Positions 8,776 to 17,135 of a DNA stretch of 64,000 nucleotides are shown here, piece after piece (the stretch's first letter is position 1; every line of letters begins with the position of its first letter). The notes under the pieces are model-generated. The model searched no databases. It worked only from the letters and a program-made list of their open reading frames with translations, and was not told where the DNA came from. The stretch comes from Lutibacter litoralis (GTDB lineage: Bacteria; Bacteroidota; Bacteroidia; Flavobacteriales; Flavobacteriaceae), in the NCBI RefSeq assembly GCF_014646675.1, contig NZ_BMNS01000001.1, forward strand, positions 366,212-430,211. Direction: 5' to 3'. A program made the translations under genes and the position numbers.

Positions 8776-8890
8776 CGTATTAATACTATTTGCTTATTGT
8801 TGAATTTCTTTTAACATCTTATAAAATCAATACTGTAAAGGGTTTTGTATTAATTGTTATTTATCGTTGTTATGATATTAATTTGATATT

Positions 8891-8912
8891 TTGGGGGCAA
8901 ATTGGGGGCAAA
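8891..8912 (+). repeat. Tandem 11-bp repeat near attL (possible integrase arm sites)
   Basis: Two perfect head-to-tail copies of TTGGGGGCAAA lie between the left attachment core and the integrase start. Such short repeats next to a tyrosine integrase are typical of arm-type binding sites. No copy was seen at the right end. Confidence 0.5.
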
Positions 8913-8940
8913 TGATTATTTTTGTATTTAAACTATAATT

Positions 8941-10184
8941 ATGGAGTTCACTATTTCAATAAAATTAGACACCAGGAGAGAGAAAGAAAATGGCTTATAT
9001 CCTGTTAAATTAAGACTGTATTCCAAAACTTTAAGAGATAGAAAAATTTACAGTTTAGGAACTGATTTAAGTATAAAGGATTTCCAGGAGATTTGGATTG
9101 AGGGGCAAAACAAAAGTTTTAGAGGAAAAAAAAGAGACTTACAAATTCAATTAAAAAAGTACGAATCCAGAGCACTTGATGAAGCTGCAAAAATTGAGCC
9201 TTTTAGCTTTGAGCAATTTGAAAAAAACTATTTCAGAAAATCAACGGACTCAATCAATGTATTTTATCACTTTGAAAAAATCATTAAAGAAAACATCCAA
9301 AATAATAAAATAGGAACCTCAGAAAGTTACAAATACACTTTGAAATCATTGAAAGCCTTTGCGAATGATAAAAGAAATACTGAATTAACAAAACTCTCAT
9401 TTTCTGCAATAACTCCAGAATGGCTTCAAAAATATGAGGATTTTATGCTGTTGAATGGTAAAAGCATTACAACTGTTGGTATTTTTACCAGGATGCTCAG
9501 AACTGTTTTTAATATAGCTATTCATAATAAGGAAATAAGCAACGAAATTTACCCTTTTGGAAAAAGAAAATACCAGATTCCAGAGTCTAAAACTGTAAAA
9601 AAAGCACTCAATAAGCAGCAGTTAAAAGTATTTTTCGACTCTAAGCCTCAAACCATTGAACAGGAGAAAGCAAAAGATTTCTGGTTCTTTAGTTATGCAT
9701 GCAGTGGAATAAATTTAAAAGATATTTGTCTCCTAAAGTATGAGGATTTAAACAATGGAAAATTTTCATATTACAGAGCGAAAACTTTTGCAAAAACCAG
9801 GCAGAAAACCAAAATGAGGTTCATTTAAATGACTTTGCAAAGAGTATTATTGAGAAATATGGAACCAATGACCAGGATAATTATATTTTCCCTGTAATGT
9901 CAAAAAAAGCAGCAGCTGGAGTCAATTACAAAAAATATAAAAACTTCAATCGATATGTAAACCAACATATTAAAAAATTAGCGGAATTAAATAACCTCCC
10001 TGGAGAAATTTCTTACTATTGGGCGAGGCATTCATTTGCAACCAATTCAATCCGAAAAGGAGCCTCAATGGAGTTTATTAGTGAGGCTCTTAATCATAGT
10101 GACCTTAATGTTACAAAGGGCTATTTTGCTGGATTTGAAGATGAAACTAAAAAGGAGTTTGCTGATAAATTAATGGAGTTTTAA
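8941..10184 (+). pseudogene. Tyrosine recombinase/integrase with one frameshift
   Basis: Site-specific recombinase of the Bacteroidetes phage/transposon integrase group. The first frame (8941-9828) gives the N-terminal Arm-like and SAM-like core-binding domains and the beginning of the catalytic domain. The second frame, open through 9897-10184, gives ARHSFATN, LNHSDLNVTKGYF with the candidate nucleophile Tyr, and the C-terminus. One extra A in the run at 9811-9814 would join the frames into a normal 414-residue protein. The place where the first catalytic Arg often stands reads ACSGIN. It starts 165 bases inside attL and reads inward. It is probably inactive unless the frameshift is a sequencing error. 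Confidence 0.85.
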
Positions 10185-10904
10185 TTAAATATTTATAAAC
10201 TCATCTGTTTTAGAATTGTTTTGATTTTCAAACTGATTTTTAAAAGCTTGTGCTGCTGTTAATTTTGCAGCTCCTCCAGCTCCTGGGTTCTTAGTTGGTT
10301 TTGATAACTCAAAAAAACCTTTCCAGCCCTCGTTTATTGATTGCTGAATTATCTCAACTGCTGTTTTCTCATCTCCTCCAGAGATTTTTTCTAATTTTGC
10401 CAGAGCTCCATTTTCTGAAATTTCAGATTTGTATTTAAAACCAAATTCTTTTGATTTATAAACTTTCCAGAGTTGCCATTGAGTTTTAAAAATTTCAGAT
10501 TCAAAAGGAAATAAAACCCCTTTGTTTTTATTTAAATTTTCATTTATATTATTATTTAAATTTTCATTTACATTCTTATTAAGGGTTTTTTGGGTTTCTA
10601 AATTACCCACTGGGTTTTTTGGGTTTACTTGGGTTTTAGTGTTTTTTTTTGGTCTCCCTCCTTTTGCTCCATTAACTCTATTTCTCTGAACAAATGAAGT
10701 TTCATATTTTTCATGCATATTGTCGAGCTGTTTTCTTATAAAATTCCAAATAGGCAAAACAAAATCATTTTTGCAAATTTGCTCATCATCGTAATCATAA
10801 TTTACAAATAAACCCCAAAAATAAAGCTGGTTTTCTGGAGATAGGCTTTGTACCAATAAAGCCCAGTCCTTTAAAAAAATTACTGAATTTCTATTTTTGG
10901 ACAT
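10185..10904 (-). CDS. Replication-type protein with N-terminal DUF6291-like domain
   Basis: A 239-residue cargo protein starting MSKNRNSVIFLKDW. The N-terminal part (LVQSLSPENQLYFWGLFVNY) resembles domains found in phage and plasmid replication initiators of Bacteroidetes. It is followed by a basic GAKGGRPKK segment, a low-complexity Asn/Lys/Glu linker, and a C-terminal region (SINEGWKGFFELS) that resembles primosomal or DnaD-like tails. A longer frame to 11027 exists, but the ATG at 10904 gives the domain start and only a 14-base overlap with the upstream gene. Last gene of the minus-strand operon from 11835. Function as replication protein is inference. Confidence 0.6.
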   Translation of the reverse strand: MSKNRNSVIFLKDWALLVQSLSPENQLYFWGLFVNYDYDDEQICKNDFVLPIWNFIRKQLDNMHEKYETSFVQRNRVNGAKGGRPKKNTKTQVNPKNPVGNLETQKTLNKNVNENLNNNINENLNKNKGVLFPFESEIFKTQWQLWKVYKSKEFGFKYKSEISENGALAKLEKISGGDEKTAVEIIQQSINEGWKGFFELSKPTKNPGAGGAAKLTAAQAFKNQFENQNNSKTDEFINI

Positions 10905-11307
10905 CCTCAAATAAATTAAATTGGTTAGTTTTTTGCAGTAAATCAAATTCACTCCAAACATCTTTATTGGTTGAAATAAATTGAACATTAGAGCTCCCAG
11001 TTGTAGGGCATCTGTCAATTGTAACAACTTTTAACAGGCCATTACTCTCCAGATATGATTTTATCTCACAAATATATTTATGAGGGATTTTGGTCATTTT
11101 TGAAGCTGTTGCTGCTGTTGTGGTTTCATTTTTAAAAAACTCATAAATCCTATTACGATATTCATCTCTAAAAACTTTAGCTGAATAAGGCAATCCGAAA
11201 GATTTACAAATTTTTGGCTGCTCCAATACATCAATATATGGAGCCCCATGAACATATTCTTTAAGCCTAGAGAATTTATTCGAATTGTAGTTTTTAGATT
11301 TTCTCAT
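10891..11307 (-). CDS. Hypothetical winged-helix-like element protein
   Basis: A 138-residue protein of no family I can name. The middle (FFKNETTTAATASKMTKIPH, then ICEIKSYLESNGLLKVV) has the pattern of a winged-helix DNA-binding domain: a helix, a helix-turn-helix with threonine/alanine turn, then the strand-rich wing. It overlaps the replication-type gene by 14 bases and follows the HTH gene at 11318 by 10 bases, so it is co-transcribed. A DNA-binding role in element replication or control is inference. Confidence 0.6.
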   Translation of the reverse strand: MRKSKNYNSNKFSRLKEYVHGAPYIDVLEQPKICKSFGLPYSAKVFRDEYRNRIYEFFKNETTTAATASKMTKIPHKYICEIKSYLESNGLLKVVTIDRCPTTGSSNVQFISTNKDVWSEFDLLQKTNQFNLFEDVQK

Positions 11308-11317
11308 CTTACAACAT

Positions 11318-11644
11318 TTATATTTTTGACAAATGTTGTTCAGACTCCTCCTCTATTTCTAAAACAGTTTTTAATCTCCCATCCTTAAGCCACTCATCAA
11401 TATCATTTTTATAAAAAAACCATTTTTTTCCTTTTTTATGTCCTGGGATTTTCCCTTGAGATAATTTCAAGTAAAGAGTTGATTTTGCTGGTCTGTCTGG
11501 TAAATACTGACACAACTCATCTAAATCAAACCACTCTGCTTTATCTGGAGAGCTTTGTTGGTTCTTTAATGCTTTTTTTACTGAGGATTCAATAAGCGAA
11601 ATAAACTCCTCCTGACTGAATCCAAATGCATTTATTTGTCTCAT
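11318..11644 (-). CDS. HTH excisionase-family DNA-binding protein, 108 aa
   Basis: Small DNA-binding protein with an excisionase/MerR-type helix-turn-helix: WFDLDELCQYLPDRPAKSTL, then the recognition part YLKLSQGKIPGHKKGKKWFF and an IDEWLKDGR end, which is the usual pattern of Bacteroidetes mobile-element HTH_17 proteins. An N-terminal helical segment precedes it. It overlaps the upstream HTH gene by 4 bases (ATGA), indicating translational coupling. Likely an excision factor or regulator of the element. Confidence 0.8.
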   Translation of the reverse strand: MRQINAFGFSQEEFISLIESSVKKALKNQQSSPDKAEWFDLDELCQYLPDRPAKSTLYLKLSQGKIPGHKKGKKWFFYKNDIDEWLKDGRLKTVLEIEEESEQHLSKI

Positions 11645-11835
11645 TTTAGAATTTTTTTAGAGTTCATATTCTTTTTAAAATCCAGGATTTCTTTTTTATT
11701 AAAATACCATCTTGGGAAAATTGTTGGAACAGCTTTTATTCGACCTAGGATTTGCATGCGGTCTATTGTCCCACGTGAACAGTTTAAGATTTTTGCAGCC
11801 TCCTCAGCTGTAATTGTGTTTTTTGAAATTTCCAT
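11641..11835 (-). CDS. Small HTH (AlpA/excisionase-like) protein, 64 aa
   Basis: A minimal helix-turn-helix protein: ITAEEAAKILNCSRGTIDRM is the HTH, followed by the wing LGRIKAVPTIFPRWYFNKKE. This is the standard HTH_17 layout of excisionases and of AlpA-like activators in satellites and integrative elements. It is the first gene of the minus-strand operon reaching to 10185 and has a TAnnTTTG element upstream at 11959-11966. It likely controls excision or the operon itself. Confidence 0.8.
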   Translation of the reverse strand: MEISKNTITAEEAAKILNCSRGTIDRMQILGRIKAVPTIFPRWYFNKKEILDFKKNMNSKKILK

Positions 11836-11958
11836 TGTCTAATGAAATAAAATTAAAGAATAGAGCCGTTAGCCCTTATTTTTTGTAACTATTTTATTTT
11901 GTAGATTGAACCAGGTCTGGCTCTTTTGATTTTGTAGTTGAGAATTACATCTCTGGAG

Positions 11959-11966
11959 CAAATTTA
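11959..11966 (-). promoter_or_regulatory. -7 element of the element's HTH/rep operon
   Basis: On the minus strand this reads TAAATTTG (TAnnTTTG). It leaves a leader of roughly 120 bases before the ATG at 11835. That leader contains a possible long-range stem, AGAGCC (complement of 919-924) with GGCTCT (complement of 862-867), followed by a T-rich run. Confidence 0.45.
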
Positions 11967-12018
11967 AAATTAATTATTAGATTTATTATGATAATTAATT
12001 GAAACGTTATTAACAATA

Positions 12019-12258
12019 ATGTATTTTTATACTATGAAAGGAGTTGAATTATTTCTGTATTGTGTTGAAAAAAAATATATCTCTAAAAAAGACAGAGAAT
12101 ATAATCAAACATTATACACCCTATCAATGCACCTGGGGGCGGATTTTTTCCCTCTCCTGGAGAAAGCTGAGAGAGAAAATAAAAGGCTTTGTATTGTTGA
12201 CAATCCAGAGCTTATAATAAATGACCAATATACTCTGGAGGATGTTATTATGATTTAA
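12019..12258 (+). CDS. Hypothetical protein of the element, 79 aa
   Basis: A short plus-strand gene between the two minus-strand blocks of the element. The protein is mixed charged with no membrane segment or signal; it contains hydrophobic helices (VELFLYCVEKKYISKKD, LHLGADFF-like). A second ATG at 12034 (MKGVELF) could be the true start, since neither is preceded by a clear ribosome binding site. It is not recognised. It may be a regulator or anti-host-type small protein, but nothing shows this. Confidence 0.5.
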   Translation: MYFYTMKGVELFLYCVEKKYISKKDREYNQTLYTLSMHLGADFFPLLEKAERENKRLCIVDNPELIINDQYTLEDVIMI

Positions 12259-12344
12259 CAAAAAAATCAATTTCAAAAAGTGCTATAATCGACATTATGC
12301 TAAATAGACCATAAAAATGGTTAAAAACATTTAAAGTTAGTCCT

Positions 12345-14189
12345 TTAATTTTTATCAATTGGTGATGATTTTTTAATAGGGATAGTTAAAATGTTTGTAT
12401 CGGGAATGTATATATATTCTACATCCAATAGCCCATTATTTTCCTCAAGAATCGCTAAATCTCTTTTAATATCTTCAATAGGTGTTTTTAATTGATTTTG
12501 GTCATTATAATTCAACGGGTTACTCATATCAACTATTGGTAAGTATCTATAAATTTTAGTCCTTTTTCTCATACCAGAAATATCAATAAATAGTTTGAGA
12601 CTTTGTGGAAGAACAATTCCATCAATTGAAATGTAGACATTAGCCAATACTACGTTGTTATCAATAACATTAATAATTACTTTTTCAATTATTTGAAGAT
12701 AAACCATTCGCAATTTTACTCTATCTTTTTTATAGCTTTTAAGAAGTTTACTTGTTGTTTCAAGATTAGACCTCGTTAAAAGAGCTTCCTTGGTGAGAAT
12801 TAGTTTATTTTTTGCTTTAGAAAGTCTTTTTTTAGAGTTGTTAAGCTCATTATAAAGTATATCTAGTTCTTCTTCTAATCTTTGAACTTTGTTTGTTTGA
12901 CCCTTTCCTTCAGCTTTAATTTGAAGCTTTAAAGCACCATCAATATTCAAGTCAAGCTCTGTAATATATCGTTTTGTTGTTTTTATAATTTCCTGAAGCG
13001 AGTCCAATTCATTTTCCAATCGCTTTTTTATTTCATCTTTGTTGTTTATGTATTTTAGGATTGAATCACTATCAATTATTTCGTTAAAAATAGCAGATTC
13101 AAGGAGGCTAATATTTACACCAACATTCCCGCAGTTCCCGTTCCTTTTTAAACGACTTGAACAGATGTATACTTTGTCACCGTTTGATGTAGGTTTATAT
13201 TTAGCGAAATAGTTTCGACCACATATTCCACAAACTATTTTGTCTTTAAGCAAGTAAGTATACTCGGTAAGGTAATTCCTATGAGATTTTGTTTTTCTGA
13301 CTTCCATGCACTCATCCCAGAGTTCAGGTACAATAATTGTGTCTGGTAGTTTTAGGTCTATCAGCAATGGTTCTTTCCCCTTTTTTCTATTTTCTTTACC
13401 ACCCCAATATCGTCTTTTACCTTTGTAAATAGGGTTTAACAAGATGTCATTAACTGTTTTATCACTCCATATAACTTCGCTTCCTAACTTGCCAGTATGT
13501 TTGTTCAATACATCACTGCCAAATGATTTGTGAGCTCTGGTTTTAATACCATCCTTATGATTATTAAGTGTGTTGGCAATTACTTTTGTTCCTTTCCCAG
13601 ATTTGTATAAGTCGAAAATTAATTGAACGTACTGAGCTTCATCATAATCAATTTCTAACATTTTGTTTTTCCCAACTTTAAATCCGTATGGTTTGAATTT
13701 ACCACCACCGACCTTACCAGCTTTAATTCCAGATAAAATACCACTTTTGCTTCTCTGTTTTAAAGTTCTAACTTCTTCATCAGCAAGATTAATCATTATG
13801 TCTACAACAATTTTTCCTAATGTGTTGAGAGTTCCATCTGGCTCAAGTAGCCAAATACCCCCTTTTTGAATAAACAAATTTACTTTAGAATCTTCAAATA
13901 CGTTAAGTACTTCTCTGACTTTACGAGGGCTTCTTCCTAGTCTACTTATTTCAGTAATGTAAATGCATTTATAATAAGAATTATCACTTTCAATTTTGCT
14001 AATCAATTTGAATAATTCTTCTCTGTCATCTTTATAACCAGATTTCTTCTCTTTGTAGATGTCTACATTTTCAATTTCTTCATCTTTGAGCCCATGATAT
14101 TTAGCAACAGTTTTTAAATCTTCAATTTGCCTCTTGTAATCTTGAGTTTTTTCAGTACTGACTCTAACGTAAAAAGCATATTTAGGCAT
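12345..14189 (-). CDS. Large serine recombinase
   Basis: A 614-residue site-specific integrase of the large serine family. The N-terminal resolvase domain has YVRVSTEK with the catalytic Ser at residue 11, then ITEISRLGRSPRKV and the conserved arginines. The recombinase domain follows, with PYGFKVG and ILLNPIYKGKRRYWGG, then a zinc ribbon with CGICGRNYF and later CSSRLKRNGNC, and a coiled-coil segment at about residues 380-470. It lies at the right end of the element, starts 214 bases inside attR and reads inward. It is intact, unlike the tyrosine integrase, so it is the better candidate for the active enzyme. It is downstream of the captured tRNA promoter. Confidence 0.93.
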   Translation of the reverse strand: MPKYAFYVRVSTEKTQDYKRQIEDLKTVAKYHGLKDEEIENVDIYKEKKSGYKDDREELFKLISKIESDNSYYKCIYITEISRLGRSPRKVREVLNVFEDSKVNLFIQKGGIWLLEPDGTLNTLGKIVVDIMINLADEEVRTLKQRSKSGILSGIKAGKVGGGKFKPYGFKVGKNKMLEIDYDEAQYVQLIFDLYKSGKGTKVIANTLNNHKDGIKTRAHKSFGSDVLNKHTGKLGSEVIWSDKTVNDILLNPIYKGKRRYWGGKENRKKGKEPLLIDLKLPDTIIVPELWDECMEVRKTKSHRNYLTEYTYLLKDKIVCGICGRNYFAKYKPTSNGDKVYICSSRLKRNGNCGNVGVNISLLESAIFNEIIDSDSILKYINNKDEIKKRLENELDSLQEIIKTTKRYITELDLNIDGALKLQIKAEGKGQTNKVQRLEEELDILYNELNNSKKRLSKAKNKLILTKEALLTRSNLETTSKLLKSYKKDRVKLRMVYLQIIEKVIINVIDNNVVLANVYISIDGIVLPQSLKLFIDISGMRKRTKIYRYLPIVDMSNPLNYNDQNQLKTPIEDIKRDLAILEENNGLLDVEYIYIPDTNILTIPIKKSSPIDKN

Positions 14190-14403
14190 AATATTTTTTT
14201 ATAAATATACGCCACCTATTTTAGATGTGCAAGCTCATTTGCAGTATGGTGTGATAGATGTTCATTGGTGGTGAAATAAAATGTAGCGAATCTAAAAAAA
14301 AACTGCACCACCATACCCCACCACCAAAATATTTTAGTGTGATTTAATTCCGTAAGTAATTGATTGTTAGATGGTTTGAAGAATAGAGAACGAAGTCCTT
14401 TCA
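14190..14403. other. attR-side arm with GGTGGTG/CACCACC inverted repeats
   Basis: The non-coding stretch between the serine recombinase and the right core holds GGTGGTG near 14270 and CACCACC twice near 14307-14328, an inverted arrangement suited to recombinase binding. A 62-codon open frame here on the minus strand lacks any protein-like character and is not called. Confidence 0.45.
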
Positions 14404-14416
14404 TGACTGCCAGTCA
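14404..14416. repeat. Right attachment core (attR), 13-bp direct repeat
   Basis: TGACTGCCAGTCA, identical to 8763-8775, joined on its right to the 5' half of the tRNA-Ala gene. The bases to its left (TTTCA...) are element DNA and do not continue the anticodon stem. Confidence 0.85.
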
Positions 14417-14445
14417 AGCGCTCTAGCCAGATGAGCTACATCCCC
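14404..14445 (-). tRNA. tRNA-Ala(GGC), 5' half, split by the integrated element
   Basis: Minus strand from 14445: acceptor strand GGGGATG, TA, D arm GCTC-loop with GG-GAGC, then anticodon stem CTTGA and loop CTGGCAG up to the core repeat. G3, half of the G3:U70 alanine determinant, is here. Beyond 14404 the sequence is element DNA, so the gene is cut within the 3' strand of the anticodon stem. Confidence 0.85.
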
Positions 14446-14793
14446 ATAAATCGAATCTGTCAATTTTATATAGTTTCTTTTTTATTTAATAAAAAAACAT
14501 CAACTATAAGTTACACAAATATATATATTTTAGCCGAATAACGTGCAACTAAAACCACTTGCATAAAAATAACTTTAAACTTTATTAAAATCAATTTTAG
14601 TTCATTTATTATGTTAATTTTAAGTGCTTAACATTCATCTTTTAGATAATTATCTTTAAACGAAGTGTTTAAATTGAAGCAGCTAATTTTTTTTAAAAAC
14701 TCTTGTTTTTTTCTAATTTTTTAACTTATAATTAATAAATTGTAAACTCTGTTCATTTTGAGCTAGAATAACATTGTTTAACCGATAAGTATA
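14446..14793. other. 348-bp gap: tRNA promoter side and histidine kinase leader
   Basis: The left part should hold the minus-strand promoter of the split tRNA (see 14516-14523). The right part is A/T-rich leader of the histidine kinase. No protein-like frame, repeat or clear plus-strand -7 element was found. Confidence 0.5.
14516..14523 (-). promoter_or_regulatory. Candidate promoter of the split tRNA-Ala
   Basis: On the minus strand TATATTTG matches TAnnTTTG, about 70 bases before the mature tRNA 5' end. With the element inserted, this promoter reads through the 5' half tRNA into the serine recombinase gene in the same direction. Confidence 0.4.
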
Positions 14794-16929
14794 ATGAATA
14801 CAACTAATTTATTTAGTATCAAGCTGCTTTTATTAAGCATGTTTATTTCTGTTTCAACAGGATATTGTCAGGTTAAACGGGAAACAAAAACCGAAAACTT
14901 TCAAATTAAATTTAAAAATAAAAAGGAGAAAGGAAAAATTTCTACTCAGCTAGAGCTGGCATTGTCTATTTATAAAGACAATAATCCAGAAGCACTAGAA
15001 TTATCAAAATCTGCTTTAAAAACCTCTTTAAAAACTAAAAATAAATTTCAGGAAATGAGTTCTTATTATGTTCTTGGAAAGATAACTGCGGATTTTGATA
15101 GCCTTAAGACATCAGAACAATATTATAATAAGGCATTACAATTATCGGAAGAAATTGGAGAGCATTGGTACAGAGGTGAAATCTTATACGGAATTGGTCT
15201 AAGATATTATTATACAGGTGATTATATTAATGCAATTGAAAATTTTACAAGGGCAATACAATTTTGTCATTTTACCGAAAACTTTAAAACTAGTGGTGCT
15301 GCCTATTCCATGTTAGGAACTGTATTTCGTATAAATGGAATTTATGATAGAGCTATAGAATATTTTATTAAATCTGGGTTAAACTATAAAAAAGCAAATT
15401 ATTCGGAAGGAGATGCTTGGGTATCCTATTTAATGGGGAGAGTTTATGCTGATTTAAAGAATCCAAAAAAAGCATTAGCATATTATCAAGAATCTTTAAA
15501 AAATTATAAAGAGATAGCTTCCATTACTGGAGAAATTACTGGAAAAGTTATTTGCTACGAACAAATTGCCTTGGTAAACTTAGAATCTGGAAATTTGGAA
15601 GTAGCATTCGAGAATATTAATGATTTATTAAAAATACAATTAGAGAAGAATTCTAAATATGGTATGTCTAATGCTTATTCTTTGTTAGGAAGGGCTAATT
15701 ATTTAAAAGGTAATTATGAAGAGGCCGAATTGTATTTAGATAAATCATTGAAATTAAAAAAAGAAACTAAAAACTTTATTGGTTTACCAATCATTTATGA
15801 ATACTTAGGACTTTGTCTAATAGAAAAAGGTAATTTAAAAGAAGGTTTTAGGCAAATAAATAGGGGGCTAGAATTAGCCATACTAAACAACCAGAAAAAA
15901 ATTCAATTAGACATTTATGCCAAATTATCTGAAGTTTATTTGAATTTAAATAATCTTGAAAAGGCTGTTATTAACCAAAAGAAGTTAATTGAAACTCAAA
16001 ATGATATATTTTTTGGTGTAGCTAGTATAAAAATGGAACAAATGCAGGCGTTTTATGAAATTGATGAAAAAAATCAGCAGTTAACAGAGCTAGAAAACCA
16101 AAACAAAATAAATGAGATAAAAATTAAACAGCAAAGAACTTACCAGCTTATGATGACATTTGGAGTTCTAATTGCAATTTTAATTATTATAACCATATAT
16201 GTTCTCTACAAAAAATTAAGTTATAAAAACAATGAATTAGAAGCTTCAAATACTACTAAAAATAAACTTTTTTCTATAATATCACATGATTTAAAAGGGC
16301 CAATTGGCACTGCTAATGAATTACTTGGAATTCTTTTAGAAGAAACCAAGAATAAAAACATAGAAAAAGTCGAAAAATTTGTTCCAATAATACATCAAAG
16401 TATGAGTGAAACATATATTTTATTGGACAATCTTTTGCAATGGGCGCGTTCTCAAAATAAAAAAATAAAGATTAAATATGAAGTACTGAATTTAAACAAA
16501 ATAGTAAATAGTACGCTGAATTCGATCTCTAATCAAGCTGAAAGAAAAAATATTGATATTAGTGTAAATATTGATAAAAATATTAATGTTAATGCAGATT
16601 TTACAATGTTAAAAGCTATTCTAAGAAACTTAATATCAAATGCAATTAAGTTTACAAATGAAGATGGAGAAATTTCAATAAAAGCAGTTCAAAAGGATAA
16701 CTTAACGAAGGTTTGTGTAAAAGATAATGGAATCGGAATTTCAACGGAAGCTGCAAAAAAAATGTTTCTAGTCAATACAAATTTAAGTAAAAAAGGTACT
16801 ACAGGTGAAAAAGGCACTGGGCTAGGCTTAGTATTATGTAAAGATTTTGTAAAATTGCATAAAGGTAAAATTTGGGTAGAAAGTATTTTAAATGAGGGTA
16901 GCTCATTCTATTTTACCATTCCTAATTAA
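14794..16929 (+). CDS. TPR-containing membrane sensor histidine kinase
   Basis: Two-component sensor kinase of 711 residues. A signal peptide (residues 1-25, ending near GYCQ) exports a long domain of tetratricopeptide repeats, about residues 45-400, which likely binds a protein or peptide partner in the periplasm. A short coiled coil, one membrane helix (MMTFGVLIAILIIITIYVLY), a HisKA domain with FSIISHDLKGPIG (phosphate-accepting His498) and a HATPase domain with NLISNAIKF, DNGIGIS and GEKGTGLGL follow. No receiver domain or adjacent regulator is present, so its partner is elsewhere. Layout is common in Flavobacteria. Confidence 0.92.
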   Translation: MNTTNLFSIKLLLLSMFISVSTGYCQVKRETKTENFQIKFKNKKEKGKISTQLELALSIYKDNNPEALELSKSALKTSLKTKNKFQEMSSYYVLGKITADFDSLKTSEQYYNKALQLSEEIGEHWYRGEILYGIGLRYYYTGDYINAIENFTRAIQFCHFTENFKTSGAAYSMLGTVFRINGIYDRAIEYFIKSGLNYKKANYSEGDAWVSYLMGRVYADLKNPKKALAYYQESLKNYKEIASITGEITGKVICYEQIALVNLESGNLEVAFENINDLLKIQLEKNSKYGMSNAYSLLGRANYLKGNYEEAELYLDKSLKLKKETKNFIGLPIIYEYLGLCLIEKGNLKEGFRQINRGLELAILNNQKKIQLDIYAKLSEVYLNLNNLEKAVINQKKLIETQNDIFFGVASIKMEQMQAFYEIDEKNQQLTELENQNKINEIKIKQQRTYQLMMTFGVLIAILIIITIYVLYKKLSYKNNELEASNTTKNKLFSIISHDLKGPIGTANELLGILLEETKNKNIEKVEKFVPIIHQSMSETYILLDNLLQWARSQNKKIKIKYEVLNLNKIVNSTLNSISNQAERKNIDISVNIDKNINVNADFTMLKAILRNLISNAIKFTNEDGEISIKAVQKDNLTKVCVKDNGIGISTEAAKKMFLVNTNLSKKGTTGEKGTGLGLVLCKDFVKLHKGKIWVESILNEGSSFYFTIPN

Positions 16930-17135
16930 GTTATTCTGTATAACATACCTAGTCAATTTTTATCTCTCGAAGAGTATGTTCTAACATCCACTTTAAACTT
17001 ACTTGTACTTTTCCTTAGAGATATTTTACGAAATTAAATTTTAGTATAAAAATTATCTAAATAGAACGATTTAAAGGGTTATTTTGGGTTTCTAAACAGA
17101 TGGAAGTTCATTCCAATTAGAAATAATAAAAATGA

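Larger units (their letters stand above)
8763..14416. mobile_element. 5.6-kb integrated element inside tRNA-Ala (satellite/IME-like)
   Basis: The boundaries are two copies of TGACTGCCAGTCA (8763-8775 and 14404-14416), each attached to one half of the same tRNA-Ala gene, so removing one copy plus the intervening DNA restores the tRNA. Inside are a frameshifted tyrosine integrase at the left end, a replication-type protein, a winged-helix-like protein, two AlpA/excisionase-like HTH proteins, a short unknown gene and a large serine recombinase at the right end. The order integrase, small HTH proteins and replication protein resembles phage satellites or small integrative mobilizable elements. 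No capsid, relaxase or conjugation gene is present. Which recombinase made the insertion is not settled. Confidence 0.85.

Noticed and set aside
9805-9830. Programmed -1 frameshift in the integrase
   Set aside because: ACCAAAATG is not a standard slippery heptamer and no downstream structure was evident; a simple deletion or sequencing error is more likely.
11862-11924. AGAGCC/GGCTCT as a terminator of the 12019 or HTH genes
   Set aside because: The loop is about 50 bases long and the stem only 6; kept only as a remark on the leader of the HTH operon.
14216-14404. 62-codon open frame on the minus strand at the right end of the element
   Set aside because: It overlaps inverted repeats of the attachment arm, has no protein-like composition and begins inside the att region.
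8763-14416. Group I or archaeal-type intron in the tRNA
   Set aside because: The insert is 5.6 kb, carries recombinases and short direct repeats, and shows no intron core; it is an integrated element.
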